A DNA stretch of 64,000 bases from Comamonadaceae bacterium (lineage in GTDB: Bacteria > Pseudomonadota > Gammaproteobacteria > Burkholderiales > Burkholderiaceae_C): assembly GCA_027488985.1 (NCBI GenBank), contig JAIYAR010000014.1, positions 124,001-188,000 on the forward strand. The letters are read 5' to 3'. Shown here piece after piece: positions 28,021 through 37,082 of this stretch (its first letter is position 1; every line of letters starts with the position of its first letter). The notes beneath the pieces were generated by a model. The model did no database searches. It had not been told where the DNA came from and was given only the letters and a program-made list of their open reading frames with translations. The position numbers and the translations under genes were made by a program.

Positions 28021-29030
28021 TTGGCCTTGCCGGCAGCCGGTGCGGTCGCGCCACCCATGACGGTCTTCTTGGTCTCGGACACCATGGAGTCAAACTGCAT
28101 GCGCACTTTTTCGGTTACCGTGAGCTTGGTGTAGCGACGCTCTCCCTCGCGCGACAACTCTTTTTGCAAGGCAAAAACGGATTGCGGGCGCGACAAGGGG
28201 TCGAGGGACATGCACCACTCCACCACCTCAATCAGGTTGTCAGAGTACACGCCGCGCAGCCGTGCCAAAGATGTGGTGATCCGGTCTTTGTCCAAGCGCT
28301 GGGGCGCTTCGTTGGGCGGATAGCCCTGCATACAGGCATAGATGCACGCACCGATGGCGTAAATATCCGTCCACGGCCCCATGGAAGCGTCGCGACGGTA
28401 CATCTCAGGGGCGGCAAAGCCGGGGGTGTACATCGGGCGGATGAAATTACCTTCTTTGCTCAGCACTTCGCGCGCGGCACCGAAGTCAATCAATACGGAG
28501 CGGTTGTCGTCGGTGATGAAAATGTTGGCCGGCTTGATATCCAAGTGAAGCATCTTGTGCTGGTGCACGATGCGCAATCCGCGCAGGATCTCATCAAACA
28601 GTGAGCGAATGGTGGACTCGCGGAATACCTTGCTTTTTTTCTGGTCCCGTGCGGTCACGATGAAATCCTGAAGGGCAGCGCCTTCCAGGTAGTTCATGAC
28701 CATGTAAACGGTTTCATTCTCGCGAAAAAAGTTCAACACGCTCACCACTGACGGGTGAGAGATTTGCGCGAGCGAGCGGCCTTCTTCAAAAAAGCTTTTC
28801 AGGCCCAGCCGGTAAAGCGACAGCTTTTCAGACTGCACCTGGGGCAGCAGTTCGCCGGGAGCACGGGTAGCCAATGAAGAGGGAAGGTATTCCTTGACTG
28901 CCACCTGCTGGCCTTCGGAATCCAATGCCAGGTACACCAAGCCGAAACCGCCGGCCGCAACCTTGCGGATGATGCGGTAGCCGCCGATGATGGTGTCCGG
29001 AGGAAGAGGCGCTGGCTTGACCTTTGACAT
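28017..29030 (-). CDS. serine/threonine protein kinase (Hanks type)
   Basis: A 337-residue kinase without membrane span. The glycine loop is VAAGGFGLVYLA, the catalytic Lys is in VAVKEYLP, the catalytic loop is HLDIKPANIF (Leu where Arg is usual, so a non-RD type), and the metal loop is LIDFGAAREV. APEMY follows. The C-terminal 60 residues outside the kinase fold are charged. It is coupled to the PP2C gene and sits next to rph, rdgB and hemW; the role of this pair is unknown to me. Confidence 0.93.
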   Translation of the reverse strand: MSKVKPAPLPPDTIIGGYRIIRKVAAGGFGLVYLALDSEGQQVAVKEYLPSSLATRAPGELLPQVQSEKLSLYRLGLKSFFEEGRSLAQISHPSVVSVLNFFRENETVYMVMNYLEGAALQDFIVTARDQKKSKVFRESTIRSLFDEILRGLRIVHQHKMLHLDIKPANIFITDDNRSVLIDFGAAREVLSKEGNFIRPMYTPGFAAPEMYRRDASMGPWTDIYAIGACIYACMQGYPPNEAPQRLDKDRITTSLARLRGVYSDNLIEVVEWCMSLDPLSRPQSVFALQKELSREGERRYTKLTVTEKVRMQFDSMVSETKKTVMGGATAPAAGKAK

Positions 29031-29109
29031 AGGGGCAGTGGGAATGCTCGTGAGGTTCGTTTGAAACGGGTTATTCTCGGGGCCGTTTCCATCGCCGCGA
29101 AAGCCCTTG

Positions 29110-30027
29110 ATGCCAGTTTACAGCATGACCGGCTATGCCAGTGCACAGCACAGCACAGCCACCACCGCCCCCGAGGGCGAATCCCGGACACAACCCGTCA
29201 CCCAGCTCGGTCTGGAGGTCCGCTCGGTCAATAGCCGTTTCCTGGACCTCACATTCCGCCTGCCCGAAGACTTGCGCCAGTTTGAACCCGCCTTGCGCGA
29301 GCTACTGGGCGGCAAACTCAAACGCGGCAAAGTGGAAGTGCGTGCTTCGGTAGAGACCACCAGCGCCACTAACATCCCGGACCCCACCCCCAAACTGCTG
29401 CAAAAGCTCAACGCCACCCAGGACAGCATCCGGGCCTGGCTACCCACAGCCAACCCCCTGAGCGTGGCCGACGTGATCCGCCTGGCCGCTGCCGAGCAAG
29501 GCACTAGCCGTGACTGGAGCGCCGATGTCATGCCTTTGGCTGAAAAGGTATTGAAAGAACTGCTGAGCGCCCGCCAGCGCGAGGGAGCCCGTCTTGCCAC
29601 CATGTTGTTGGGCCACATTGCCCAGTTGCGCACACTGGCCGAGCAGGCCGGGCCCTTGGTGCCCAAATTGGTGGAACAGCAGCGCCTGCGCTTCATGGAA
29701 CGCTGGAAAGAGGCCATGGCCCTGACAGAAGGCGCCACACTGCCGGAAGCTGCCCAAGACCGGGCACTCACCGAAGCCACTGCGTTTGCCATCCGCATTG
29801 ATGTGGCCGAAGAGATCACCAGACTGAACTCCCACTTGGACGAGCTGGAGCGGCTGATCAAAAAAGGCGGAGAGATCGGCAAGCGCCTGGATTTCCTGAT
29901 TCAGGAGCTGCACCGGGAAGCGAACACCTTGGGCTCCAAATCTGCCGCGTTGGAACTGACCCACATCTCTGTGGACATGAAGGTTTTGGTCGAACAAATG
30001 CGGGAGCAGGTCCAGAACATAGAATAA
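29110..30027 (+). CDS. yicC: YicC-family endoribonuclease
   Basis: A 305-residue protein opening VYSMTGYASAQ, the YicC start, with LEVRSVNSRFLDLTFRLPED, and ending KRLDFLIQELHREANTLGSK and DMKVLVEQMREQVQNIE, the DUF1732 end. YicC proteins are RNases acting on RNA decay. The ATG at 29110 is used; an in-frame TTG lies one codon before. It is followed by gmk, a conserved neighbour. Confidence 0.94.
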   Translation: MPVYSMTGYASAQHSTATTAPEGESRTQPVTQLGLEVRSVNSRFLDLTFRLPEDLRQFEPALRELLGGKLKRGKVEVRASVETTSATNIPDPTPKLLQKLNATQDSIRAWLPTANPLSVADVIRLAAAEQGTSRDWSADVMPLAEKVLKELLSARQREGARLATMLLGHIAQLRTLAEQAGPLVPKLVEQQRLRFMERWKEAMALTEGATLPEAAQDRALTEATAFAIRIDVAEEITRLNSHLDELERLIKKGGEIGKRLDFLIQELHREANTLGSKSAALELTHISVDMKVLVEQMREQVQNIE

Positions 30028-30063
30028 GGCGACTTTAGACACCGCATCACGGAGCCTCAGTCA

Positions 30064-30684
30064 ATGGACTACCCCGGAAACCTCTTTGTCGTCGCAGCCC
30101 CCAGCGGGGCCGGTAAGTCCAGCTTGTGCAAGGCCTTGTTGGAGCTGGACTCCCGCCTGCAACCCTCCGTTTCACACACCACGCGTCCCCCCCGTGGCCA
30201 GGAAAAGCATGGCCGCGAGTATTTCTTTGTCTCCCAGCAGGAATTCGACGCCATGGTGGAGGCAGATGCCTTTGTGGAATGGGCACACGTGCATGCCAAT
30301 CGTTATGGCACCTCCAAAAAGGCGATCGAAGACCGCATGGCCATGGGCGCTGATGTCATTCTTGAAATCGACTTCCAGGGTGCCGTGCAGATCAAGAATG
30401 TGTTTGCCAACGCGGTCTGCATCTTCATCCTGCCTCCGAGCTGGGAAGAGCTGCGCTCCCGTTTGGAACGCCGTGGGGAAGACAGTTCCGAAATCATCGA
30501 TATGCGCATGAAAAACGCGCAATTGGAAGTTGCCCAGGTTGGAAAGTTCGACTTCGTTATAATCAACGAGTTGTTTGACCGTGCGCTTTTCGATCTGAAA
30601 GCCATTGTCCACTCTCAGCGACTCAAGATTTCAGCCCAGCGTCGCGCGCGTGCTGAAACATTTCAAGCGTTGAACATCCTCTAG
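30064..30684 (+). CDS. gmk: guanylate kinase
   Basis: A 206-residue kinase converting GMP to GDP. The P-loop is [10 protein letters not shown] (about 12-21), the GMP-binding region is [20 protein letters not shown], and [11 protein letters not shown] follows. Full length. It lies upstream of rpoZ and spoT, the standard order in proteobacteria, linking guanine nucleotide supply to the stringent response. Confidence 0.97.
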   Translation: MDYPGNLFVVAAPSGAGKSSLCKALLELDSRLQPSVSHTTRPPRGQEKHGREYFFVSQQEFDAMVEADAFVEWAHVHANRYGTSKKAIEDRMAMGADVILEIDFQGAVQIKNVFANAVCIFILPPSWEELRSRLERRGEDSSEIIDMRMKNAQLEVAQVGKFDFVIINELFDRALFDLKAIVHSQRLKISAQRRARAETFQALNIL

Positions 30685-30700
30685 CTTTCCGGAGAATTCC

Positions 30701-30904
30701 ATGGCCCGCATCACTGTTGAAGACTGCCTCGAGCAGATTCCTAACCGTTTCCAATTGGTTCTGGCTGCCACTTACCGTGCCCGCATGTTGAGCCAAGGCC
30801 ACACCCCAAAAATCGAAAGCAAGAACAAGCCCGGCGTCACCGCGCTGCGCGAGATTGCTGCCGGTAAAGTCGGCTTGGAAATGCTCAAAAAAGTACCGCT
30901 GTAA
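30701..30904 (+). CDS. rpoZ: RNA polymerase omega subunit
   Basis: A 67-residue protein starting [20 protein letters not shown], with the omega motif [11 protein letters not shown]. Omega helps assemble RNA polymerase and forms part of a ppGpp site. GGAGAA lies upstream of the ATG. A terminator follows the stop, so part of transcription ends before spoT. Confidence 0.97.
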   Translation: MARITVEDCLEQIPNRFQLVLAATYRARMLSQGHTPKIESKNKPGVTALREIAAGKVGLEMLKKVPL

Positions 30905-30921
30905 ATTCAGCCTGCTTATGC

Positions 30922-30950
30922 GAAAAGCACCGCTTGCGGTGCTTTTTTCG
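30922..30950 (+). terminator. Rho-independent terminator after rpoZ
   Basis: AAAAGCACCGC and GCGGTGCTTTTTT form a perfect stem with a short loop and a T run, 18 bp after the rpoZ stop. Confidence 0.9.
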
Positions 30951-30991
30951 TTTCCGGCACACAAGCCCCCCAGCCACGCTACATTTACACC

Positions 30992-33262
30992 ATGGGCAGC
31001 CTTATTCAAACACCTCCAAGCACTTCGAATAGCGGCAAATCGGCCAAACCCGGCTCTCCTGTGGCTGCGGTCAATGCTGCTGCAGCCAGTTTTGCCGGAT
31101 TGACAGCCAAACTGGACTACTTGAACAGCAGCGATGTGGAGCAGGTGCGCCTTGCCTACCGGTTTGCCGACGAGGCACATTTGGGGCAACTCCGCAACAA
31201 CGGGGAGCCCTACATCACCCACCCGATTGCCGTAGCGGCGCAATGTGCCGAATGGAAACTCGACGCCCAAGCCCTGATGGCAGCCTTGCTGCACGATGCA
31301 CTCGAAGACTGTGGCATTACCAAAATTGAGCTGATCGAAAAGTTCGGTTCCCCGGTAGCCGAATTGGTGGACGGCCTGACCAAGCTCGACAAACTGCAGT
31401 TCAACACCCGCGAAGAAAACCAGGCTGAATCGTTCCGCAAGATGCTGCTGGCCATGGCGCGCGACGTGCGGGTTATCTTGATCAAGCTTGCCGACCGTTC
31501 GCACAATATGCGGACCCTTTCGGATGTGCCGCGCAGCAAGTGGAGCCGGATCTCGTCCGAGACCTTGGATATATACGCTCCCATTGCTCACCGGTTGGGC
31601 CTGAATCAAACCTACCGAGAGCTACAGGACCTGTCGTTCCAACACCTCAGCCCCTGGCGATATGCCATTTTGGCCAAGGCAGTCTCCAAAGCGCGAAGCA
31701 GACGGCGCGATTTGATTCAAAAAGTGCAAAAGGAAGTTGAAGGAGTTTTCACTGAAGCGAAGATGCCCATCCGCATTGCGGGGCGCGAAAAAACGCTGTA
31801 TTCCATCTACCAGAAGATGGATAAAAAACACCTGAGCTTTGCCCAGGTCACAGATATCTACGGCTTCCGCGTGCTGGTGCCCAACATCACCGACTGCTAT
31901 ACGGCCTTAGGGCTTTTACATCAGCTCTACAAACCGGTACCTGGTAAGTTCAAAGACCATATTGCGATTGCCAAGGTCAATGGCTATCAATCCTTGCACA
32001 CCACCCTGGTAGGTCCGGCCGGCATCAACATCGAATTTCAAATGCGGACAGAGGCCATGCATCTGGTGGCTGAGTCCGGGGTGGCAGCCCACTGGCTCTA
32101 CAAGGTCAACAACCCGGAAGACGGCACAGCCGACCGGCTGGGCACCAAGTGGCTGCAATCCTTATTGGATATCCAGGACGAGACCCGAGACGCGGCGGAG
32201 TTTTGGGACCACGTCAAAGTGGACCTCTTTCCCGACGCGGTGTACGTTTTCACGCCCAAAAGCCAGATCATGGCACTCCCCCGTGGCGCCACCGTGGTGG
32301 ACTTTGCCTATGCCATCCACAGCAATATCGGGGATCGCACGACTGCCGCTCGCATCAACGGCGAACAAGTGCCATTGCGTACTGAGCTTAAAAACGGCGA
32401 TGTAGTCGAGGTAGTGACTGCACCGGTATCTACTCCGAACCCGGCATGGCTTGGATTTGTGCGCACAGGCCGTGCCCGCTCCAAAATCCGCCACCATTTG
32501 AAAACCATGGCACAAAATGAGTCTGAAGGACTGGGTGCCAAGCTGCTTGCGCAAGCGCTGCGGGCGGAGGGCATCGAGAGCTTTCCGGAGGATAACCAGG
32601 CGTACGCCCCCCTCTGGGACAAGCTTCTGCGCTTTACCGGCAACAAGACAAAACAAGAGCTGCTCACCGACATAGGCCTTGGCAAACGGATTGCCAACAT
32701 CGTGGCCAAGCGCATGGTCAACTTGTTGAGCGATGCAGGCGAACGACCTGACGCCTTGCTTCTTACCCGCGAGCGCTTCACCGCGCACGAATCCAACTCT
32801 CTCAGCTCCATCACCCTGGATGGCAGTGAGAATGCATCTGTGCAATTTGCTCCTTGTTGCCGCCCCATACCCGGAGACGCCATCGTTGGCTACCTAGGCC
32901 GTGGAGAAGGTCTGGTGGTGCACATGGCTGAGTGCGGTGTGGCGAAGAAGCTCCGACACAAAGACAGCGAGCGCTTTATTGGCGTTGAATGGTCCGATGA
33001 ACCGGTGCGCGCATTTGAGACCGGTATTGTGGTGACTGTCACGAATGGCAAAGGAGTACTGGCCAAGGTAGCCGCGGCGCTGGCTTCTGCAGAGGCCGAC
33101 ATCATTCACATCGACATGGGTCAAGACGGTGTGCGCGACGCGTCCGACATGCGCTTGATCGTTGGCGTACGCGACAAAGCCCATATGGAGATTGCTTTAC
33201 GCAATCTGCACCGCACGCCCTCAGTGTTGCGTGCTCAGCGCACCAGCAATAGCGCCGGGTAA
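30992..33262 (+). CDS. spoT: bifunctional (p)ppGpp synthetase/hydrolase SpoT
   Basis: A 756-residue RelA/SpoT homologue. The HD hydrolase domain shows ITHPIAVA, LLHDALEDCGIT and KLADRSHNMRTL. The synthetase domain has DIYGFRVLVP and KVNGYQSLHTTL. A TGS domain (VYVFTPKSQIMALPRGATVV) and a C-terminal ACT domain (about 675-745) follow. An intact HD motif indicates active hydrolase, hence SpoT and not RelA. It is the third gene of gmk-rpoZ-spoT. Confidence 0.96.
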   Translation: MGSLIQTPPSTSNSGKSAKPGSPVAAVNAAAASFAGLTAKLDYLNSSDVEQVRLAYRFADEAHLGQLRNNGEPYITHPIAVAAQCAEWKLDAQALMAALLHDALEDCGITKIELIEKFGSPVAELVDGLTKLDKLQFNTREENQAESFRKMLLAMARDVRVILIKLADRSHNMRTLSDVPRSKWSRISSETLDIYAPIAHRLGLNQTYRELQDLSFQHLSPWRYAILAKAVSKARSRRRDLIQKVQKEVEGVFTEAKMPIRIAGREKTLYSIYQKMDKKHLSFAQVTDIYGFRVLVPNITDCYTALGLLHQLYKPVPGKFKDHIAIAKVNGYQSLHTTLVGPAGINIEFQMRTEAMHLVAESGVAAHWLYKVNNPEDGTADRLGTKWLQSLLDIQDETRDAAEFWDHVKVDLFPDAVYVFTPKSQIMALPRGATVVDFAYAIHSNIGDRTTAARINGEQVPLRTELKNGDVVEVVTAPVSTPNPAWLGFVRTGRARSKIRHHLKTMAQNESEGLGAKLLAQALRAEGIESFPEDNQAYAPLWDKLLRFTGNKTKQELLTDIGLGKRIANIVAKRMVNLLSDAGERPDALLLTRERFTAHESNSLSSITLDGSENASVQFAPCCRPIPGDAIVGYLGRGEGLVVHMAECGVAKKLRHKDSERFIGVEWSDEPVRAFETGIVVTVTNGKGVLAKVAAALASAEADIIHIDMGQDGVRDASDMRLIVGVRDKAHMEIALRNLHRTPSVLRAQRTSNSAG

Positions 33263-33281
33263 GCGTTTTTATCCAGGCTGT

Positions 33282-33842
33282 TCAGGCGGACTTGGGTGAT
33301 GGGTACTGCACCCGCAGTACCTCGATGGCGCACACCCGGTCAGGCATAACCAATTTGAGCTCGTCGCCTTCGCGTGCTTTGAGCAAGGTGCGCGCAATGG
33401 GCGAAATCCAGCTCACCTCGCCCGCCGCACTGTTGGCCTCGTCAATACCTTTGATGGTGATGGTGCGCTCCACATCCTGGTCGTCCACATAGGTCACGGT
33501 GGCACCGAAGAAAATCTGTTGGTTGCCATGATGCAGAGAGGGGTCTGTCACTTCCGCAATCTCCAGACGCTTGGTCAGGAAACGGATGCGACGGTCGATT
33601 TCGCGCAGGCGTTTTTTGCCATAAAGATAATCGCCGTTTTCCGAGCGGTCGCCATTGCTGGCAGCCCAGTGCACGATGTCGACAATTTTGGGGCGCTCGT
33701 TGTCGATCAGGTCGAGCAACTCATCGCGTAGCGTAGCGAAGCCTTGGGGGGTGATGTAGTTTTTGCCGCCGGCCGGCAGCGCAGGCAGTTGCAGCTCATC
33801 GTCGTCTGCACCATCGGACTCTTTGGTAAAAGCCTTGCTCAT
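33282..33842 (-). CDS. greB: transcription elongation factor GreB
   Basis: A 186-residue Gre factor. Core residues include YITPQGFATLRDELLDL, and the coiled-coil tip has NGDRSENGDYLYGKKRLREI, the GreB form. The C-terminal FKBP-like domain ends GDELKLVMPDRVCAIEVLRV. It rescues backtracked RNA polymerase by stimulating RNA cleavage. It is convergent with spoT (19-bp gap). It has about 25 extra N-terminal residues relative to E. coli GreB. Confidence 0.95.
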   Translation of the reverse strand: MSKAFTKESDGADDDELQLPALPAGGKNYITPQGFATLRDELLDLIDNERPKIVDIVHWAASNGDRSENGDYLYGKKRLREIDRRIRFLTKRLEIAEVTDPSLHHGNQQIFFGATVTYVDDQDVERTITIKGIDEANSAAGEVSWISPIARTLLKAREGDELKLVMPDRVCAIEVLRVQYPSPKSA

Positions 33843-33870
33843 GGATGTGCCTATTGGGGAATCAGAATAA

Positions 33871-33903
33871 GAAAAAGGTCTGCAACCTTGCGATTGCAGA
33901 CCT
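33871..33903 (-). terminator. terminator of tRNA-Arg
   Basis: AGGTCTGCAA (33876-33885) and TTGCAGACCT (33894-33903) form a perfect 10-bp stem. On the minus strand the stem is followed by TTTTCTT. Confidence 0.85.
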
Positions 33904-33911
33904 TTACTTTT

Positions 33912-33988
33912 TGGTGCGGCTGGCAGGAATCGAACCCACGACCCCTTGGTTCGTAGCCAAGTACTCTATCCAGCTGAGCTACAGCCGC
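33912..33988 (-). tRNA. tRNA-Arg (anticodon ACG)
   Basis: A 77-base tRNA read on the minus strand: GCGGCTG acceptor pairs with CAGCCGC, D arm GCTCAGCTGGATAGAGT, anticodon loop CTACGAA with ACG, GTTCGAATC, and encoded CCA. The A34 would be converted to inosine for reading CGU, CGC and CGA. Confidence 0.97.
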
Positions 33989-34085
33989 TAAGCTTCGTAT
34001 TCTAGCACGCTTTTTTTCGTGCTATCCGGAAATTCCGGAGAAACTTTTCAAACGTCCATTTCTCGGCGTTCGAGATGGATGTAGT

Positions 34086-34961
34086 TTAACCTGCCCGCAG
34101 ACCCAAAATAGCTCTCGCCTCGGAAGGATTTGCAATTGTTCGTCCTGCACGCTGGGCACACGCTGCTAGCGCTTCGATGAGCACACCATTGCCAGTGGCG
34201 CGCGTACCGTCGGGCAAATAGAAAGTATCTTCGAGACCGGTCCGCAACATGCCTCCCAGATCGGCAGTCTTCTGGTGCACCGGCCAGATCTCGGTGCGGC
34301 CAATCAAGGTGGTTTGCCATACGCTGTCGGACGCCATGTACTTCGGCAAGAGTGAAAGCAGGTCCGCATCGCAGGGCATGCCGGAAGCCACGCCCATCAC
34401 CAGGTTGTATTCCGCCCTGCCCATGTCGGGCTTGAGCATGCCGTTCTTCAGATACATGGTCACCGACCGGACGATGCCCACATCAAAGCACTCGAACTCG
34501 GGGTGGGTGCCGCACTCCTGCATCACATCGAGAAACTGCTGCACCTTGGCCACCGGGTTATCAAATACCATGGGCGGCCAGGCCCAGCTGCCGTCTTCCT
34601 TGAGCTTGAGGTAATTCAGACTGCCCGCGTTGCAGGCGGCAATTTCAGGCTTGACGCGGCGTATGCAGTTCAAGGGGCCGCTGATGTCTTTGCCCACCAC
34701 GCCGGTGGTCAGGTTGATGATCACGCCCGGGCAGGCCTCGCGGATGGCATTCACAATGCTTTCGGCTACATCCGGGTCCCAACTGGGCATGTGCCCAAGG
34801 CCGTCTTCCTGCATGCGCATATGGATGTGCATGATGCTGGCGCCGGCATTGAAAGCATCGCGCGCTTCAGCCGCCATCTGGGCGGGCGTGACAGGTACGG
34901 GGTGCTGCTTGGGGTTGGTCAACACGCCGGTCAAGGCGCAGGTCAATATGGCTTTGTCCAT
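34086..34961 (-). CDS. BKACE-family beta-keto acid cleavage enzyme (DUF849)
   Basis: A 291-residue member of the family that cleaves beta-keto acids with acetyl-CoA to give acetoacetate and a new acyl-CoA. Zinc-site features are visible: HIHMR (His 46, His 48) and the C-terminal end ANPSEARAILGL. The substrate is unknown. As last gene of the carboxylase operon, 8 bp after the biotin subunit, it stands where an HMG-CoA-lyase-type enzyme would be expected, and may process the hydratase product. Confidence 0.88.
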   Translation of the reverse strand: MDKAILTCALTGVLTNPKQHPVPVTPAQMAAEARDAFNAGASIMHIHMRMQEDGLGHMPSWDPDVAESIVNAIREACPGVIINLTTGVVGKDISGPLNCIRRVKPEIAACNAGSLNYLKLKEDGSWAWPPMVFDNPVAKVQQFLDVMQECGTHPEFECFDVGIVRSVTMYLKNGMLKPDMGRAEYNLVMGVASGMPCDADLLSLLPKYMASDSVWQTTLIGRTEIWPVHQKTADLGGMLRTGLEDTFYLPDGTRATGNGVLIEALAACAQRAGRTIANPSEARAILGLRAG

Positions 34962-34969
34962 GGGATTCC

Positions 34970-36946
34970 TCAGTGTGTTTCAGTGGGGGCCACATCCGCC
35001 CCGAGGCTCAGCTCCACCAGCACCGCGCCGGCTTCCACCTGCTCGCCCGTAAGAGCGTGTACCGCCTGCACTTGGCCCGCCTGTTCGGCACAGAGCCACA
35101 TTTCCATCTTCATAGCCTCCACGCAGACAAGTTGCTGGCCCTCTCTAACCGCATCGCCCGGCGCCACCAGCACCTGCGTGACCTTGCCGGCCACAGGCGA
35201 TAGTGCACGGCTGGCATCTTTCAAAGCATCCGCATCGGGGAAGGCCGACACCTCGCTGAACACATGGCTGTAGCCCGCATGCGCCACATGCCATGCACCC
35301 GCAGCGAACACGGCAATGGCGGTCTGCGCCACACCATCCAGCTCCAGACGCAAAACTGCGTCTTGCCAAGCGATGACGCGGGCCTGCGCTGTCACCCCAT
35401 CCATCGTGATGGTGGTCAAGCCTAGACCATCGCTGCTGATGCGCACGGTGCGCACCACTTCACCGCACTGCAACCGCACGCTGTAGGCCGACACACTGTT
35501 GGCCCGCCAGCTGCTGCATTGCTGCTGCGCCAACGCCAAGGCAGCAACTTGCCAGGCCGCCATGGAAGGCACCGGGGCTTGCAGCAGCGGCTCGCCCTGC
35601 TCCAGCCACTGGTCGATCAGCGTGGTGGTCATACGCGCTTCGCGGAAGGCGGGGTGATCCACCAAATCGCTCAGGAAACGACCGTTGTTCTTCAAACCGA
35701 GCAGAGGTGCGTTCGCCAATGCTGCACGCAGGCGGCGAATGGCGTCGCTACGGTCACGCCCGTGCACGATGACTTTGGCCACCATCGGGTCGTAGAACGG
35801 CGAAACCACACTCCCTTGCCGAATGCCATCGTCGATCCGCACGCCGGGCTGCAACGCACGATCAGGCTGCCAATAGGCCACGGTGCCGGTCTGCGGCGCA
35901 AAGCCGGTGTACGGGTCTTCGACATACAGGCGTGCCTCAATGGCATGGCCGCTGAGGCGGATGTCCTCCTGCCGCGCGGGCAAGGGCTCGCCCGCTGCTA
36001 CTTGCAGCTGCCACTCCACCAGGTCGAAACCGGTGATGCATTCGGTAACCGGATGCTCCACCTGCAGACGCGTGTTCATCTCCAAAAAGTAGTGTTTGAG
36101 GTGCTCATCCACAATGAACTCCACCGTGCCCGCTCCGCGGTAGCCCACCGCCAAAGCAGCGGCCACTGCATCGCGGCCCATGGCCTCGCGCATGGCAGGG
36201 CTGACCACCGGGGACGGCGCTTCTTCAATCACCTTTTGCCGGCGTCTCTGGGCCGTGCAGTCGCGCTCACCCAAATACACCGCGTTGCCGTGCGCATCTG
36301 CGAACACTTGTATTTCGATGTGGCGGCCGTTGTCTATGAGGCGCTCCAACATCAGCGTGCCATTGCCGAATGCGCTGATGGCTTCACGTCGGGCGCCCTC
36401 CAAACCGGGCTGCAGTTCGGCGTCGCTGCGGATCAGTCGCATGCCGCGTCCACCGCCGCCGGCCACGGCTTTCACCAGCAGCGGGTAGCCCAGTTTGTGC
36501 GCCTCCTGCGTCAACACCGCGTCGCTCTGGTCCGCTCCCAGGTAGCCCGGTGCGCAGGGCACGCCGGCTTGCGACATGCGCTGCTTGGCCAAGGCCTTGT
36601 CGCCCATGGCGGTGATGGCGTCCGGCGGCGGGCCGATGAACACCACACCCGCATCGGCACAGGCCTTAGCGAACGCAGCGTTCTCGCTCAAGAAGCCATA
36701 GCCGGGGTGCAAAGCGTTTGCGCCGGTTCTGTGAGCCGCTTCCAGAATGGCGTCGACCCTGAGGTACGACTCGGCGGCCGGTGAAGGGCCGATGTGCACG
36801 GCCTCATCGGCAAGGGCCACATGGGGTGCGTCGCGGTCGGCATCGCTGTAGACGGCCACGGTTTGGTAGCCTAGTTTGCGGGCGGTGCGGATGACGCGGC
36901 AAGCAATTTCACCGCGGTTGGCGATCAGAATTTTGCTGAAGATCAT
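34970..36946 (-). CDS. acyl-CoA carboxylase biotin subunit (methylcrotonyl/geranyl-CoA type)
   Basis: A 658-residue protein with biotin carboxylase (FSKILIANRGEIACRVIRTA at the start; ATP-grasp GGGGRGMRLI; EMNTRLQVEHPVTE) and a C-terminal biotinyl domain with EAMKME near residue 615. It carboxylates biotin with ATP and bicarbonate. Start at 36946, where GGGAGGA precedes the ATG; the frame is open to 37033. It is the alpha subunit for the carboxyltransferase at 39189-40811. Length matches MccA/LiuD/AtuF. Confidence 0.92.
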   Translation of the reverse strand: MIFSKILIANRGEIACRVIRTARKLGYQTVAVYSDADRDAPHVALADEAVHIGPSPAAESYLRVDAILEAAHRTGANALHPGYGFLSENAAFAKACADAGVVFIGPPPDAITAMGDKALAKQRMSQAGVPCAPGYLGADQSDAVLTQEAHKLGYPLLVKAVAGGGGRGMRLIRSDAELQPGLEGARREAISAFGNGTLMLERLIDNGRHIEIQVFADAHGNAVYLGERDCTAQRRRQKVIEEAPSPVVSPAMREAMGRDAVAAALAVGYRGAGTVEFIVDEHLKHYFLEMNTRLQVEHPVTECITGFDLVEWQLQVAAGEPLPARQEDIRLSGHAIEARLYVEDPYTGFAPQTGTVAYWQPDRALQPGVRIDDGIRQGSVVSPFYDPMVAKVIVHGRDRSDAIRRLRAALANAPLLGLKNNGRFLSDLVDHPAFREARMTTTLIDQWLEQGEPLLQAPVPSMAAWQVAALALAQQQCSSWRANSVSAYSVRLQCGEVVRTVRISSDGLGLTTITMDGVTAQARVIAWQDAVLRLELDGVAQTAIAVFAAGAWHVAHAGYSHVFSEVSAFPDADALKDASRALSPVAGKVTQVLVAPGDAVREGQQLVCVEAMKMEMWLCAEQAGQVQAVHALTGEQVEAGAVLVELSLGADVAPTETH

Positions 36947-37082
36947 GCGTCCTCCCGCTGTGGCGCCTGCGGGGCAATGCGCTTTGCTCCGTGTCCCCCG
37001 CCCGCTTTGCGGGCTCCTCCTTGACCTACGCAAAGCGCATCACCCCACAGGCTTGGAGTGGCTTTGTTGGTTGACCATAAAT

